From positions 22,249 to 86,248 of the forward strand of contig JAGFNK010000205.1 of assembly GCA_025769875.1 (NCBI GenBank): a stretch of 64,000 nt of DNA, written 5' to 3'. Each line of letters opens with the position of its first letter. The first letter of the stretch is position 1. This DNA is from Russula earlei. Taxonomy: Eukaryota; Basidiomycota; Agaricomycetes; Russulales; Russulaceae. The notes under the pieces are model-generated. The model saw only the letters and a list, made by a program, of their open reading frames with translations. It was not told the DNA's origin and searched no databases. Positions 12,301 to 22,242 of this stretch are shown one piece after another. Made by a program: the position numbers and the translations under genes.

Positions 12301-13841
12301 ATGTATGGCTGGAGGCTGGTTTCAGCACCTCATCTGTCACCATTGAGAGTTTCGACGCACCCACTCCCGAGAGAAAACGTTCAGCCGAAGAAGGGGGCCC
12401 ATCAAGCTCCTCGTCTCGAGAGTGACTGCAGTGGCATCCGCCGGACTCCATTCGTCCAACTTTATAATCATGATCGCGATCTGTTTGTGGGTTACAAGAG
12501 CTTGTAAACCTGTGAGGACGCCTCGCCATTGAGGGTCGCTCGCAGCAAGGCCCTCCTCTCGGAAGAGAGAGGGATGGAAAAGCAACTTGTTCACAACGGG
12601 ACCGAGGACATCGGCAAGTCCACCCTCGGGATCGAACCGATCAACTATATCTTGAAGGAATGGCGGTATCTCATAATCCGCGAGGCTGTTGGGACTCGGC
12701 GTAGAACCGCCGTACATCCCGGTGGACAGGGTAGAGAGCGAAAGGAGTACGTTCACAAGCTCTTGAGGGCCGACATTTTTGCTGAGGACGACTAAGCAAA
12801 TTGTCCACAACAAAGAATTCCAACGAACCCATTGGGAGCGTAAAAGGCATCAGGGGCCTGGAGATTGATGCCGATGTAAGCTGATGATAAGATAACGCAT
12901 CTTCTCCTCTAACTGGAGAGCCTTCTGCGTCCTGACTGGTGGGTGGCCCTTGTAACATTTTAGTAGCGGACGGCCACGGGAGACGATAGCCACAAACCAT
13001 CTTCAAAAGCGCCGATTTTGCGGCGTTCAGCCGCTTCCAACAACCAACTAGATATTCGAAAACTGATTGATCAGTGGGAACCTTTGACAGGAAAAGACGA
13101 TATTCATCGTCATAGCTGCACATTATTAGAGGCGGTGGGATGCATGTCCGAACCGACCACTCACGCTGTGGATCCTGGGTCCAATTCGAGACGTGTAATA
13201 ATAACCGATTCCAAGTTATCCGGAGTCAGACGAAGGAAGCCTATGCGGGGTAACAAGCAGGCATAAGGAATCAGTGCCTCGTACAGACGGGTGCCTGGTA
13301 TACCGTCGGATAACTCGCTCTCGACAGCAGACTTCAACCATACGTATTCAAATTCGTTCTTCATCGCTTCCGCAGGCTGCCCTCCGAGAGCCGATCAACA
13401 TAACAAGCAGACGACCCAAGACCAGGAGACCCAACATACATCGAGTGTGACCAGAAAGACCTGGCTGATAGTCTCGTTCTCCCAAACATCATAATTGAAA
13501 GGAGAGGCAATAGGGGCTTTCTTCTTTGGCGGAACGTGTGTGGGAGGAGCTGGCGCCGCGGCCGGCTCTGATGCATGCGAGGGAGGGGGCTTTGGTTTCG
13601 GAGAGGGTGCTGGGGACTGCACCGGGGGCTGAACCGGGGGCTGCACCGAGGATGAAGGGTTCTGTGGAACGGAGGGAGCGCTCGTGGAAGATGCCTGCAG
13701 CTTTGCCAGCCGCTTCATGCGGATCTAGAGACGAGACAAGAACACGAGTTAACACATGTAAGCCATGGAAGTGGACGTTGACGCGACGCGTACGCGGTCG
13801 GCATCATTGGTGGGATCGGTCAACGGCTGGCTGGAGCTCAT
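9329..13841 (-). CDS. UFD2: Ubiquitin conjugation factor E4 (UFD2, U-box)
   Basis: E4 ubiquitin chain-elongation factor acting with Cdc48/p97 and the ubiquitin-fusion-degradation pathway. Start ATG 13841 (MSSSQPLTDPTNDADR), then IRMKRLAKLQ after the first intron. A Pro-rich linker follows (about 13560-13700), then the long helical UFD2 core: DRFDPEGGLADVLGPVVNKL and VLTGLQALVTHKQIA (12340-12700), PSLLGLMLNSHPVALKHLMP (about 10700-10780), VTYLMDESLSELAQIYNIQQ (10200-10310) and EKYHFNPRQLLSDVVQVYLN (about 9910-9980). The C-terminal U-box is at about 9500-9650 (DPLMCTIMRDPVILPTS, HLLSDAKDPFNRAPL). The last intron, GTGAGT to CTACAG, joins the U-box to PELKEQIEAFLAERR. Size is in line with the roughly 960-residue yeast protein. 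As read, it stops at TAA 9329; a one-base extra near 9347-9354 would give an acidic PEEEAVKMDVE ending instead, more typical of the family. Confidence 0.9.
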
Positions 13842-13951
13842 AATCCTGGAACTGAGTAAGCCTGAATGAAAAGTCGATCCTACTAGATGGTAGTTTGCTG
13901 ACAGGACACAGGACGCACAATCGGTATTATATAATCAAGGCCCTTCTGTCC
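13842..13951. promoter_or_regulatory. Shared divergent promoter UFD2 / bL35m
   Basis: Only 110 bp separate the start codons of UFD2 (-) and bL35m (+). Both promoters and both 5' leaders must fit here or overlap the neighbouring exon, which suggests a bidirectional promoter. A TATATAA-like AT stretch lies near 13928-13935. Confidence 0.55.
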
Positions 13952-14302
13952 ATGACGGCCATTCTTTCGTTCGCGTCTGCACGCCAGTTTATTATGCTAT
14001 CACCTCGTCTCTTCTCTTCCTCCGCAACACTCGGCTATCCAAAGCTGAAATCTCACTCAGGCTCGAAAAAAAGGTGGCGCGCCTTGGCTTCAGGCCTCTT
14101 CAAGCGCGTCAGCTCTGTTCCAACCATTTCTGCTTGATGGATAATGACATCGTTTCCTTTTACTCCCCACTCACAGGCACATTCTGGTCACTCCCACTTG
14201 AATGTTTCCAAGCGCCCTGGAAGAAAAAATCGTCTGTCATTGACAGCGTATTCATCCCCATCCCAGACAGCCAAACTTAAAAAGCTCATGCCATACAGCT
14301 AG
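13952..14302 (+). CDS. Mitochondrial large-subunit ribosomal protein bL35m
   Basis: Bacterial-type L35 of the mitochondrial ribosome. Two exons, 13952-14107 and 14177-14302 (282 nt, 93 aa, TAG stop), with a 69-nt GT-AG intron. The N-terminus (MTAILSFASARQFIMLSPRL) is hydrophobic and basic with Ser/Ala, consistent with a mitochondrial import signal. The mature part carries the bL35 signature PKLKSHSGSKKRWRALASG, then HSHLNVSKRPGRKNRL and the C-terminal LKKLMPYS. Length is normal for a fungal bL35m. It is divergent from UFD2 and convergent with the phosphatase gene. Confidence 0.93.
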
Positions 14303-14488
14303 CTGCTTTGCCTTGGTAAGCCTAAAGACCATGCATTTCGTTCGCTAATCAAGATACCCAGATGGGCGCAGTTCTCAATCAAGCAGTAGTGCCGAGCCCA
14401 GGCACTCAGTTTGTCTCCTTTCGGGCAATGTTCATTATCTGCGCACAACAATATCCACGTAACGAAACACAATCTAATTGATGATGTC

Positions 14489-15683
14489 TTACCCATCCGT
14501 GACTTGTTCAGAGCTCGAGCCAGAGTCAGGTAAGAGTTCTGCCTTTCCTCCAAAGAACGCCCTTATGCCTTTCTGGTCGGGATCATAGGCTGTGCTTCCT
14601 ATGCCCCCCTTCTGTCGTTTCTGAAACATCGATTTTTGGCGTTAGCAAGCGAGCAAGAACATCATAGCGAGGGTGCCATACAATGTCATCTAGGTGTGAG
14701 TGTTGGTTGACGTCAGTTCACGCGCATTATCATTGTAGGGTTCTCTACTTCCACATCTATTGGATAGCCTTCCTGTGTTCCCCTGTTGGAGGTCAACTGG
14801 TGAACTATCATTTTTTCAAGCGCACGAACCTCGATATCGACTACGACTCGTGTCCAAGCAGTGTTCCGTAAACCGCGGTGGTCCCTCGCTTGATCTCGCG
14901 TTGCACTCATTTTAAGTAACTCGGAGATCATTTGGGTTATGCAAAGGCCATGGCTGACAACTGCAACATGAATGCCGGTCTTGCCTTCTTTGGCAGCTTG
15001 CCGCACATGAGGGAGGACAAATGCACTAATAGCTCTCTTTGCGCGCTCAGCAAGTTCGTTCACACTCTCGCCTTGAGGGAATTTCTCGTGATTGTTATGG
15101 AGCGTGGGGTATACACCTTTTGCCATATCCTCTTCGAGATTTTTACTCTGGATGGCGTTGTATGACCATGGTTTTCCCTCTGCGACGCCAAAGTTCTGTT
15201 CGCGGAGAAGTTCTGACGAGTCGACAGTTGGCTTAAGGTCTCCCTGTCCATCGTAAAGGGCTTGAGCCGTTGTGAAAGCACGCTTTAGGTCAGACGTGTG
15301 AATGGCGGTAAAGTGGGTGTCTGCGAAGAATTCACCTGAGGGCGCGCGCTTGCTGCGGAAACAACATCATCAGGGTTGTTGTCTTGGCCTACGTTCGCGG
15401 GCGCAACGTACATTCATACCTGAGAAGGTATGCGTAAAAGTATGGACGGTCCCTGCATGAAACACACCATGGTTAGATAGAGGTGCATCTTTCCAGCCAG
15501 CCCATATAGATCTCTACGAGCATGCGTGAACGTCACAGACGAAGGAGTGTCAATTGTAAAGGGGGACACACCAAATTGTCCGTAGATTCACCATGTCTGA
15601 TCTGTGGGGAGGAATTGGGCCCGAGTGTTGTAATGGAAAAGGATGAAACTCACAAAGGTGAGGATGACGGAGGAATCAGACAT
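14489..15683 (-). CDS. Histidine phosphatase, phosphoglycerate-mutase-like
   Basis: Member of the histidine phosphatase superfamily; it forms a phosphohistidine intermediate. Start ATG 15683 (MSDSSVILTF); after an intron ending CCCCACAG the catalytic RHGESTDNL motif follows, then SIWAGWKDAPLSNHG in the next exon. Central part: GEFFADTHFTAIHTSDLKRA (about 15270-15340), LREQNFGVAEGKPWSYNA, and FPQGESVNELAERAKRAI. The second catalytic histidine is in HVAVVSHGLCITQMI (about 14930-14970). The C-terminal exon reads RQKGGIGSTAYDPDQKGIRA and ends at TAA 14489-14491. Near 14717 one extra base separates the upstream frame from a VNQHSHLDDI block that normally precedes the KRQKGG exon. Substrate cannot be read from sequence; fungal relatives are often annotated simply as phosphoglycerate mutase family. 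Confidence 0.85.
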
Positions 15684-15921
15684 GCTCGGGATTTGTGGGA
15701 AGGCTCCAGTGGGTCAGTCACACTGAGCTCCGACCGAGGACGAGTCAGGACGTTGGCATTGATTTGGCGTGAGTTTGCCGTCGAAGTTTCCAGTCTTTTC
15801 TTTTTTCCACGTGGCTGGTGGTACGCGTCAGTCTCCTCGCCTCGTTGTACGCGTAATCTTCTCTTTATATACCGCTGTCCCTCCACCCCTTCCAGTCACT
15901 ATATCTCTTCCATCATATACC
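15684..15921. promoter_or_regulatory. Divergent promoter region phosphatase / AN1 protein
   Basis: A 238-bp region lies between divergent start codons. A TTTATATA element at about 15865-15872 lies roughly 55 bp upstream of the AN1 gene ATG and is a candidate TATA box; a pyrimidine-rich tract follows it, as is usual in fungal promoters. Confidence 0.5.
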
Positions 15922-17170
15922 ATGTCATCGTCCTCCCCATCCGCCCCAACCTCCAAGCGTGATCAACAGATTTTAGCCGTCGGTCGCCAATGTTCACACC
16001 CATCTTGCCATCTCGTCGACTTTTTACCCTTCAAGTGCCAACATTGTGCAAACTCTTTCTGTGCGGATCATTTCAAGCCTGCTTCCCACAGCTGCGCAAA
16101 GTATGATGAAGCCAAATTCAACAGAGTAGCTCCTGATTGTACGCACCGTTCTTGTATCGTTCCATACCATCTAATTCAATGTCCACTATTGCTAGGCCCT
16201 CTTTGCAACGACCCTGTTCCAATTCCTCCAGGCGAAGACCCCAACATAAGGATGGAGCGCCACCTCACCATGGACTGCTCCGTCATGACTGGTCGGTCTC
16301 AGAAGGCCAACACAACGCCAAAATGTGCGAGACCCAAATGTGGGAAGCTCCTTTTCGCCCAAATACAATGCGATGTGATTTCCCCTGTTTGAAACGCGCC
16401 CCCAAGGTTGTGACACTTCATCTCGTTTACAGAAATGCCATCAGAAGTTCTGCCCGGAACATCGTTTCCCAAGTTCACATAACTGCGCTTCGATCTCATC
16501 GACTCCGGGGCCGCCTTCCGCAAACATCGCAACCAAGCCAAGCTCTCATTCCCCAGCCATTAGTGCCAGCGGTATAGCTGCTCTAAAGCGGGCTGCCGCT
16601 TCTGTGAAATCTTCGGCGTCGCCACCCACGATACCCTCCAAGGCACCACCCCCGACCAAAGAAGCGGCACCACCCTCAGGTGTTGTCGCTTCAAGCTCGA
16701 AGACCAATCCCTCGCTTCCCAAGCCTTTCTCGAAAACTGAACGGTAAGTTAAGTTTACGTCCGTCGTAATTGGTGACCTCTCATGACGCTGTAGGTCTTC
16801 CACACTGACAAAACCTGGTGCAACATCACCCACCAATCATACACACGCCACTACTGACATTCCGGATCACCATTCTCCCAAATTTCTGCCCCATTCTCTC
16901 ATCGACTCCACCTCATTTATACCTCGCCCGTTATTCGCATCCGCATCATGACTGCATTTCTAACTCCAGGCGTTCGCGACAAGAGAGGGATAGCCAGATC
17001 AAAGCAATGCGAGCTCGTGCTCAGAAAGGGGTGAGTCGATAGTCACTTTTTGTGAGCCAGCGAATCAATGCACAAACTAGTTGCTCAGTGAGGATGAAAA
17101 GGCTATCCTGGCATCCCTTGAGGCTGAGCGAGCGCACGGTTCCAGCGATAAGGATTGTGTCATTGTGTAG
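15922..17170 (+). CDS. Two-AN1-zinc-finger protein (ZFAND2/Cuz1-like)
   Basis: AN1-finger proteins of this type work with the proteasome and Cdc48 in protein quality control. Six exons: 15922-16138, 16196-16374, 16433-16743, 16795-16929, 16970-17030 and 17081-17170 (993 nt, 330 aa). The first AN1 finger is at about residues 20-60 (CSHPSC, FKCQHCANSFCADH, HSC). A conserved linker CNDPVPIPPGEDPNIRMERH precedes the second finger (CARPKCGKLLFAQIQC, KCHQKFCPEHRFPSSHNC). The rest is a Ser/Pro/Ala-rich low-complexity region, a basic RSRQERDSQIKAMRARAQKG helix and an acidic tail with SEDEKAILASLEAERA, which could be a ubiquitin-interacting-type helix. All introns are GT-AG; one is only 40 nt. The frame is intact. 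Role is inferred from family; the ubiquitin-binding tail is a guess. Confidence 0.88.
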
Positions 17171-17273
17171 CCATCGTATCTAGAATATTTAATGTAATAC
17201 TGTATTTATTAAGGACAGAGTCCCCATGTGAAATTGAAAGCGCCCTCGGGAACTGCAGTGTGACCCACGAACC

Positions 17274-19864
17274 ATGTCTGATTCGGAGCAGGACGCGTCC
17301 GTCCTAGGCAAACGCGCTCGAAATGGCCCTGGACCTGATATTGCGGAAGATACAGAGTTGAAACCATCATCGGCCATCCAGGACGACGACGAGAGCGACG
17401 ATGACATAGGGCCTATGCCCTTGCCCGACGGTGTCCCCGCCAACGCTGGCACGAAAAAGAAACGAAAAGGTGTGTTCGGAATCACCATGCGAAGTTTATT
17501 AGAACGCTCCTGAGAATGCCCTCGCCATAGTTCTTCCTCACTGAACGACTCTTCCTGGACCATCTACCGAGCGCAGACCGCTACTACAAGAGTTTCATGC
17601 ACCGCGACGTGATCAACTTTGTAGTCGTCACGCGGTGCGTCGGTGCTCTACTTCACCCCTTCGCTATGCGAATGAATAGGCTCATACTGAGGACGTCATA
17701 CAGTACCGACTTCATCATCACGACCTCCGTGGATGGACACCTCAAGTTGTGGAAGAAGCAAGACTCAGGCATCGAGTTTGTCAAGCACTACCGCTCGCAC
17801 ATGACGCCCATCCTCGGTGTCTCTGCGAGTGCGGACGGGGAGCTATTTGCGACCATCGCCGAGGGCGAGAGTGCAAAGGTGTTCGACGTCGTCAACTTTG
17901 GTGCGTCAGAAGTCCTCCCCTCGTCGGTTTGTTCTGAACCTCCGCTGCACCACCACCACCACTCAGACATGATCAACATGATCAAACTTGGATTCACGCC
18001 AAAATCTTGCTGTTGGGTGCATCGAAGAGGCCAAGCTCAGGGCGTCCTTGCCATGTCTGCCCTCTTTCTATCCTTATTGCGGCCGTGACGCCTTGCTCAC
18101 GACCCGTCAGCTCGGACCAACATTCTGGTACCATCCGGTTGTACGATGGCCGCGGTGACGGTAAGCCATTAGCGACGACGGAGAAGCTCCATCGGTTCCC
18201 AGTCCATTTGATGACTGTGCGTTCCTTGCCTCCCTCTCTCGGTGTCTGCAAGTCGTCTGATTCTGCGAGGTAGTACAGCGATAGATTCGACTGCGCCATC
18301 TCGGCAGACGAAGGTGGCTTCGTCGAGTATTGGAAGCCGAGCGAGCAGTTCGAGTTGCCGACCAATGTCCCCGAGTTGTGGTCGTTCAAGAGCCAAACCG
18401 ACTTGTATGAATTCAAGAAGGTTCATTTCGTCCTGCATCTGTCTTCCATCCTCCTCACGCGAGATCTTCGCAGTCAAAATCAACGCCCACATGCATCACG
18501 CTCTCCCCGGACTCGTCATCATTCATCACGTTCTCCCTACCCGACCGGCAGATCCGCATCTTTTCTTTCCTGACGGGAAAGATGACAAGGAAGTACGATG
18601 AATCTCTCGCGGCCATCCAAGAAATGCAGCAGGCCGGCACGGCAGTGTACAAGGTGGAAGATATGGAGTTTGGTCGCCGCCTCGCTGTGGAAAAGGAGCT
18701 CGAGCTCCCTGGCCCAGACGGGAAGATCCCCGGGGTGTGGGTAAACGCGGTATGGGACGAAAGCGGTGCTTTCGTGCTGTACTCGACCTTGTTGGGCATC
18801 AAAGGTACGCGCGACCGCTTTTCGTTATGTACGTCAGTCCTTGGCTTGGTTTGCTGAGTCGCCACTGCAGTCGTCAACACCGTCACGAATCGTGTCGTGC
18901 GCCTCTTGGGAAAGGACGAGACTGTGCGTTGGATGAACCTGAGTTTGTATCAAGGCGCGCCGGCTAAGAAGGGATTCACCACCGTGGCGATGGCCGCCTC
19001 GGCCAACCCCATCCTGGCGGAAAAGGCAGTACGTGACCCGACACTGTTCTGCACGGGCCTCAAACGACAGCGGTTCTACATGTTCACGCGCAGCGAGCCC
19101 GAGTACGTCTCCCACCACCTTTTCCCCCCACGCCCGTGGCGCCTCTGATACGAACGTCCCCCGGCGGCGGCTATTTACAGAGACAGTAGTTCCAAGTCGG
19201 GCGACCGAGACATCTTCAATGAGCGCCCAACACGCGAGGAACAGTCGATCGCTGCTGCCGCAGTGCCGGCAGCTGCGTCGCGCATCGCCATGCTCGCGTC
19301 CTCCGCGACGATCCATACGACCCTGGGCGACATGCACATGCGCCTGTTCCCGCAGCAGGCACCGAAGGCGGTGGAGAACTTCATCGGCCACGCTCGGAGC
19401 GGGTACTACGATGGGGTGCTCTTCCACCGCGTGATACCCAAGTTCATGATCCAGACGGGCGACCCGCTGGGCGACGGCACGGGCGGAACGAGCATCTGGG
19501 ATCGCGATTTTGAGGACGAGTTTTCGGACGAGTTGAAGCATGATCGGTGCGTTGACCCCGCCTCCGTGTCGCTGCGGGCTAGCTAGCTGAATTGCCTTCC
19601 TGTCTTGTGATCCGGTCTCGCGGGAAATCGGCCTTTCTTTTTTGCAGGCCATATACCGTGAGCATGGCGAACGCGGGTCCGAACACGAACGGGTCGCAAT
19701 TCTTCATCACCACGAATGCGACGCCGTGGCTGGACAAGAAACACACGATCTTTGGGCGCGTCCTGTCAGGGCTGGAGACGGTGCACACCATCGAGAATGT
19801 GAAGACGAACAAGGCGGATAAGCCGTATGAAGACATCAAGATCATCAACGTTGAAATCGAATAG
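17274..19864 (+). CDS. WD40-repeat cyclophilin (PPWD1-like peptidyl-prolyl isomerase)
   Basis: Peptidyl-prolyl cis-trans isomerase fused to a WD40 propeller; the human orthologue PPWD1 is spliceosome-associated. ATG 17274 begins an acidic N-terminus with a KKKRK nuclear-localisation-like motif. WD-type blocks follow: [72 protein letters not shown] and [20 protein letters not shown], up to [18 protein letters not shown]. The C-terminal cyclophilin domain (about 19310-19860) has [51 protein letters not shown] and [11 protein letters not shown], so the catalytic FHRV and GSQFFI elements are present. About nine exons with short GT-AG introns. One extra T at 17542 puts a stop between VLPH and [14 protein letters not shown]; otherwise splicing is consistent. 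Confidence 0.9.
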
Positions 19865-20244
19865 GTTCGACCTATTCCACGCATCATCTTCAATCCTCCT
19901 TTGGACGTATCGAAAGTAGTGTAATCGAACGACGTCCGCATGTCTCTCTCTACCTTACGCTACGGCGGGTGGGAATCGGAAATGTCGATATTCCTTTTTG
20001 CTGGCGTACGACGTTTCCCTTCACATTGCACAGCCTAGACCCTAGTCGTGTGAGACCGGTGTACGCCTGGCAGTCCAGGCCGTCAATGACAGGGAAAGTT
20101 CCGCGTGCGCACATCTGTAGCAAGTTCGCTGGGGCGGGATCACGACCACACCAAGGAAATGATTCTCGGATTTCTACAATGACACAGGGCACAGGAACTA
20201 CAGCTACGGTCCACGCCTACGAGCACGAAATGGAGCAGTCATAT
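19865..20244. other. Convergent intergenic region
   Basis: Spacer between PPWD1-like (+) and the first tandem hypothetical gene (-). No coding signal was recognised. Confidence 0.45.
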
Positions 20245-21335
20245 CTAGTCGTCGTCGTCGTCGTCGTCGTCGTCGGGCCCATTGTCATAAATGGGTTCTG
20301 GCTCCGTCACGCCTTCCCCATCCAGATCGTCCCATGGAACGTCTGTTTCATGCCATCTAAAGAGTTCCTCGTCGTGAGGGCGCAGATAGTCGAGAATGGT
20401 GCCAGGGACTCACGCCGCCTTTCCATAGCTATTCTGGTCCCTCCTCAGCAGAGGTCTCCGTATCGACTTGAGGCAAAATAGCGGGGTATAGACCGCGTCC
20501 GCCTTGTAAGCGTACTGTCGGACGCCGGCGCTGCCTTCGGCAGACCAGTGAAGGGTCAGGGGGGGTTGAGAATGGACGTCCGGACCCGCCGAGGTGTTCG
20601 ATTTCGCTCGCAGGCTGACCGTCACTTGCTCGCTCGCTAGGAGGGAGAGATCGACTCGGCCGGGACGAACGGGTCAAGGCCTGCGGGCACTCACATCTAT
20701 TGGAAAGGTACATGTAGAAGCCGGGGCAATTCCAGACTTGGTACACCACGCACTTGCCCTTGAGGACGGGGAGATGGAGGGACGCCTTGAAGAATTCATC
20801 GGGGACTCGCGTCATGCGCGGCCGGTGCATCAACAGGACCGCGCCGCGCTTGCTGTTGAACTGCCACCGGCTCCGGAGGAGATGGCCCGAGTCTCTGTGT
20901 GTGCGCGCGGTGAGACGGGGGGAGGGGGGGTGGCCGTTAGGCGAACGCGCGAGAACCGAGACGTACTCTCCGTCGTCCGGACGGATCTCCGAACCCCGTA
21001 CCTCGAACGAGGGAATCTGGAAATTGTCGACATCGGGTGCCTGAATGGGAGGGTACTGGTTGGCGATCTTTGCGATGTCGACGTGGGTATATATGTTTCC
21101 TTCCACGATGAAGTCACCCGTCTTTTTCTCGACAGTGCCAAAATCGCCGGGCTGTCGCGTTGTGGAGGGGGAGGGAGGGGGAAGACCCGGTCAAATACAA
21201 CCACGGACTCTCGGATGATGCGATACTAACGTGGAGATTTCTGGACGGGTCCCAATTAGGCCACTTTGCGGACGCCTCCTTTATCAGATCGATGTACTTG
21301 CGTTGAGCGTGCTCTTTTGTGTGGAAGAGGAACAT
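20245..21335 (-). CDS. Uncharacterised Agaricomycete protein, tandem copy A
   Basis: Function unknown. Start ATG 21335 (MFLFHTKEHAQRKYIDLIKE, then SAKWPNWDP). An intron (donor GTTAGT, acceptor GCGACAG) leads to GDFGTVEKKTGDFIVEGNIY. Next come PPIQAPDVDNFQIPSFEVRG, a strongly conserved core WQFNSKRGAVLLMHRPRMTR and VPDEFFKASLHLPVLKGKC, then VVYQVWNCPGFYMYLSNR. The next exon has SEQVTVSLRAKSN, WSAEGSAGVRQYAY and YTPLFCLKSIRRP. The final exon reads LFRWHETDVPWDDLDGEG and ends in a run of ten Asp encoded by (GAC)n before TAG 20245. No transmembrane segment or catalytic motif is evident. Copy B follows in the same orientation; I recall similar hypothetical proteins in other Agaricomycetes but cannot name a domain. 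Confidence 0.78.
20248..20277. repeat. (GTC)n trinucleotide repeat
   Basis: About ten uninterrupted GTC units (GAC on the coding strand) encode the poly-Asp tail of tandem copy A. The equivalent tail of copy B is shorter and interrupted by ATC units. Confidence 0.85.
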
Positions 21336-22242
21336 TGATGGATTTGACGAGCAGCGCAAGGAGCAGCGCCGCTACGATTATATACGTACGGCGTCTAACA
21401 CCGAGAGGTCCTCAAATTGATGTCGATCACGTTTGAAGTCTTTAACTCGACGACGCGAGGACCTGACTTGCTCTATCTGTAGCAAGGCAATATATCGCAC
21501 AGGTATCTCAAAGGCGCGGTGGCACGTCCATTGGAGAAACCGGTGGGACAGATGCGCAGCTTCTCGTTTGGAATCCTAGGAGAGGATTCCGCCGCGAGCG
21601 CCACATCCTCCTACTTGCCAGGACACAGCCCAGAAATCACGAACCGAACGAAGAAGCTAAAATGGGGGGGGTGTCCGCGTCGGGCTACCAAAGGTATTAG
21701 CCCCGCGCAGCCGACCTCGGGCTGTGCATTCCTTGAAGGCAGTGTTACGTTTTCTTTTGCTTGGCGATGAAAGCACCGCGAACTTAACGAGAAGAGGGGA
21801 AAGCTTGAGCTGCGTGAATGGACGCAATGGGGATGTGGCCACGGCCAGAATGTGGGCTGTTCTGTTGAACGAAAGGCCGCTCAGAATAACGAGAGCGAAA
21901 TCGTCGTTGTTGAGAAAGGGAGGACACCCGGTTGCGGTGTGGTTGACAATTAGTGCCCGGGTTGTGGCAGGACTTGAAGTGAGATGACAAGATCTTTGGG
22001 CGTATCGATAGGAAACGTACGACGTCCGCATGTCTATATTACGCCCAGCTATGCTAGAAGTACATCAGAACGTCGGAGCATCATCGTTTTATATTGGTGG
22101 TCAACGACGGGGGAAGTTTAGATGCGCACAGTCGTGGAAGGAGCGTCAGGGTTGCAATCCCTAATGACGGTCTTAGCCATGAATTGGACTGCATTTCAGG
22201 CTTGTGGCATTGCAGAAGAAAAAAGGAGGATGGAGGATATAT
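21336..22242. other. Spacer between tandem copies
   Basis: Upstream region of copy A and downstream region of copy B. A part at about 21490-21770 resembles about 23490-23770, upstream of copy B (shared ATCCTAGGA and CCGCGCAGC/TCGCGCAGC plus GGGCTGTG-ATTCC blocks), so the duplication unit probably included upstream DNA. No gene was recognised. Confidence 0.4.

Noticed and set aside
18834..19652. 272-codon antisense frame across the PPWD1-like gene
   Set aside because: Arg/His-rich shadow of a GC-rich coding exon; the sense strand carries clear WD40 and cyclophilin motifs.
20248..20277. GTC run as a CRISPR-like or satellite array
   Set aside because: It is a simple triplet repeat encoding Asp at the end of an annotated gene; no spacers.
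20429..21229. Overlapping frames on both strands across tandem copy A
   Set aside because: Plus-strand frames mirror the minus-strand exons and read through the introns; only the minus-strand exons are shared in sequence with copy B.
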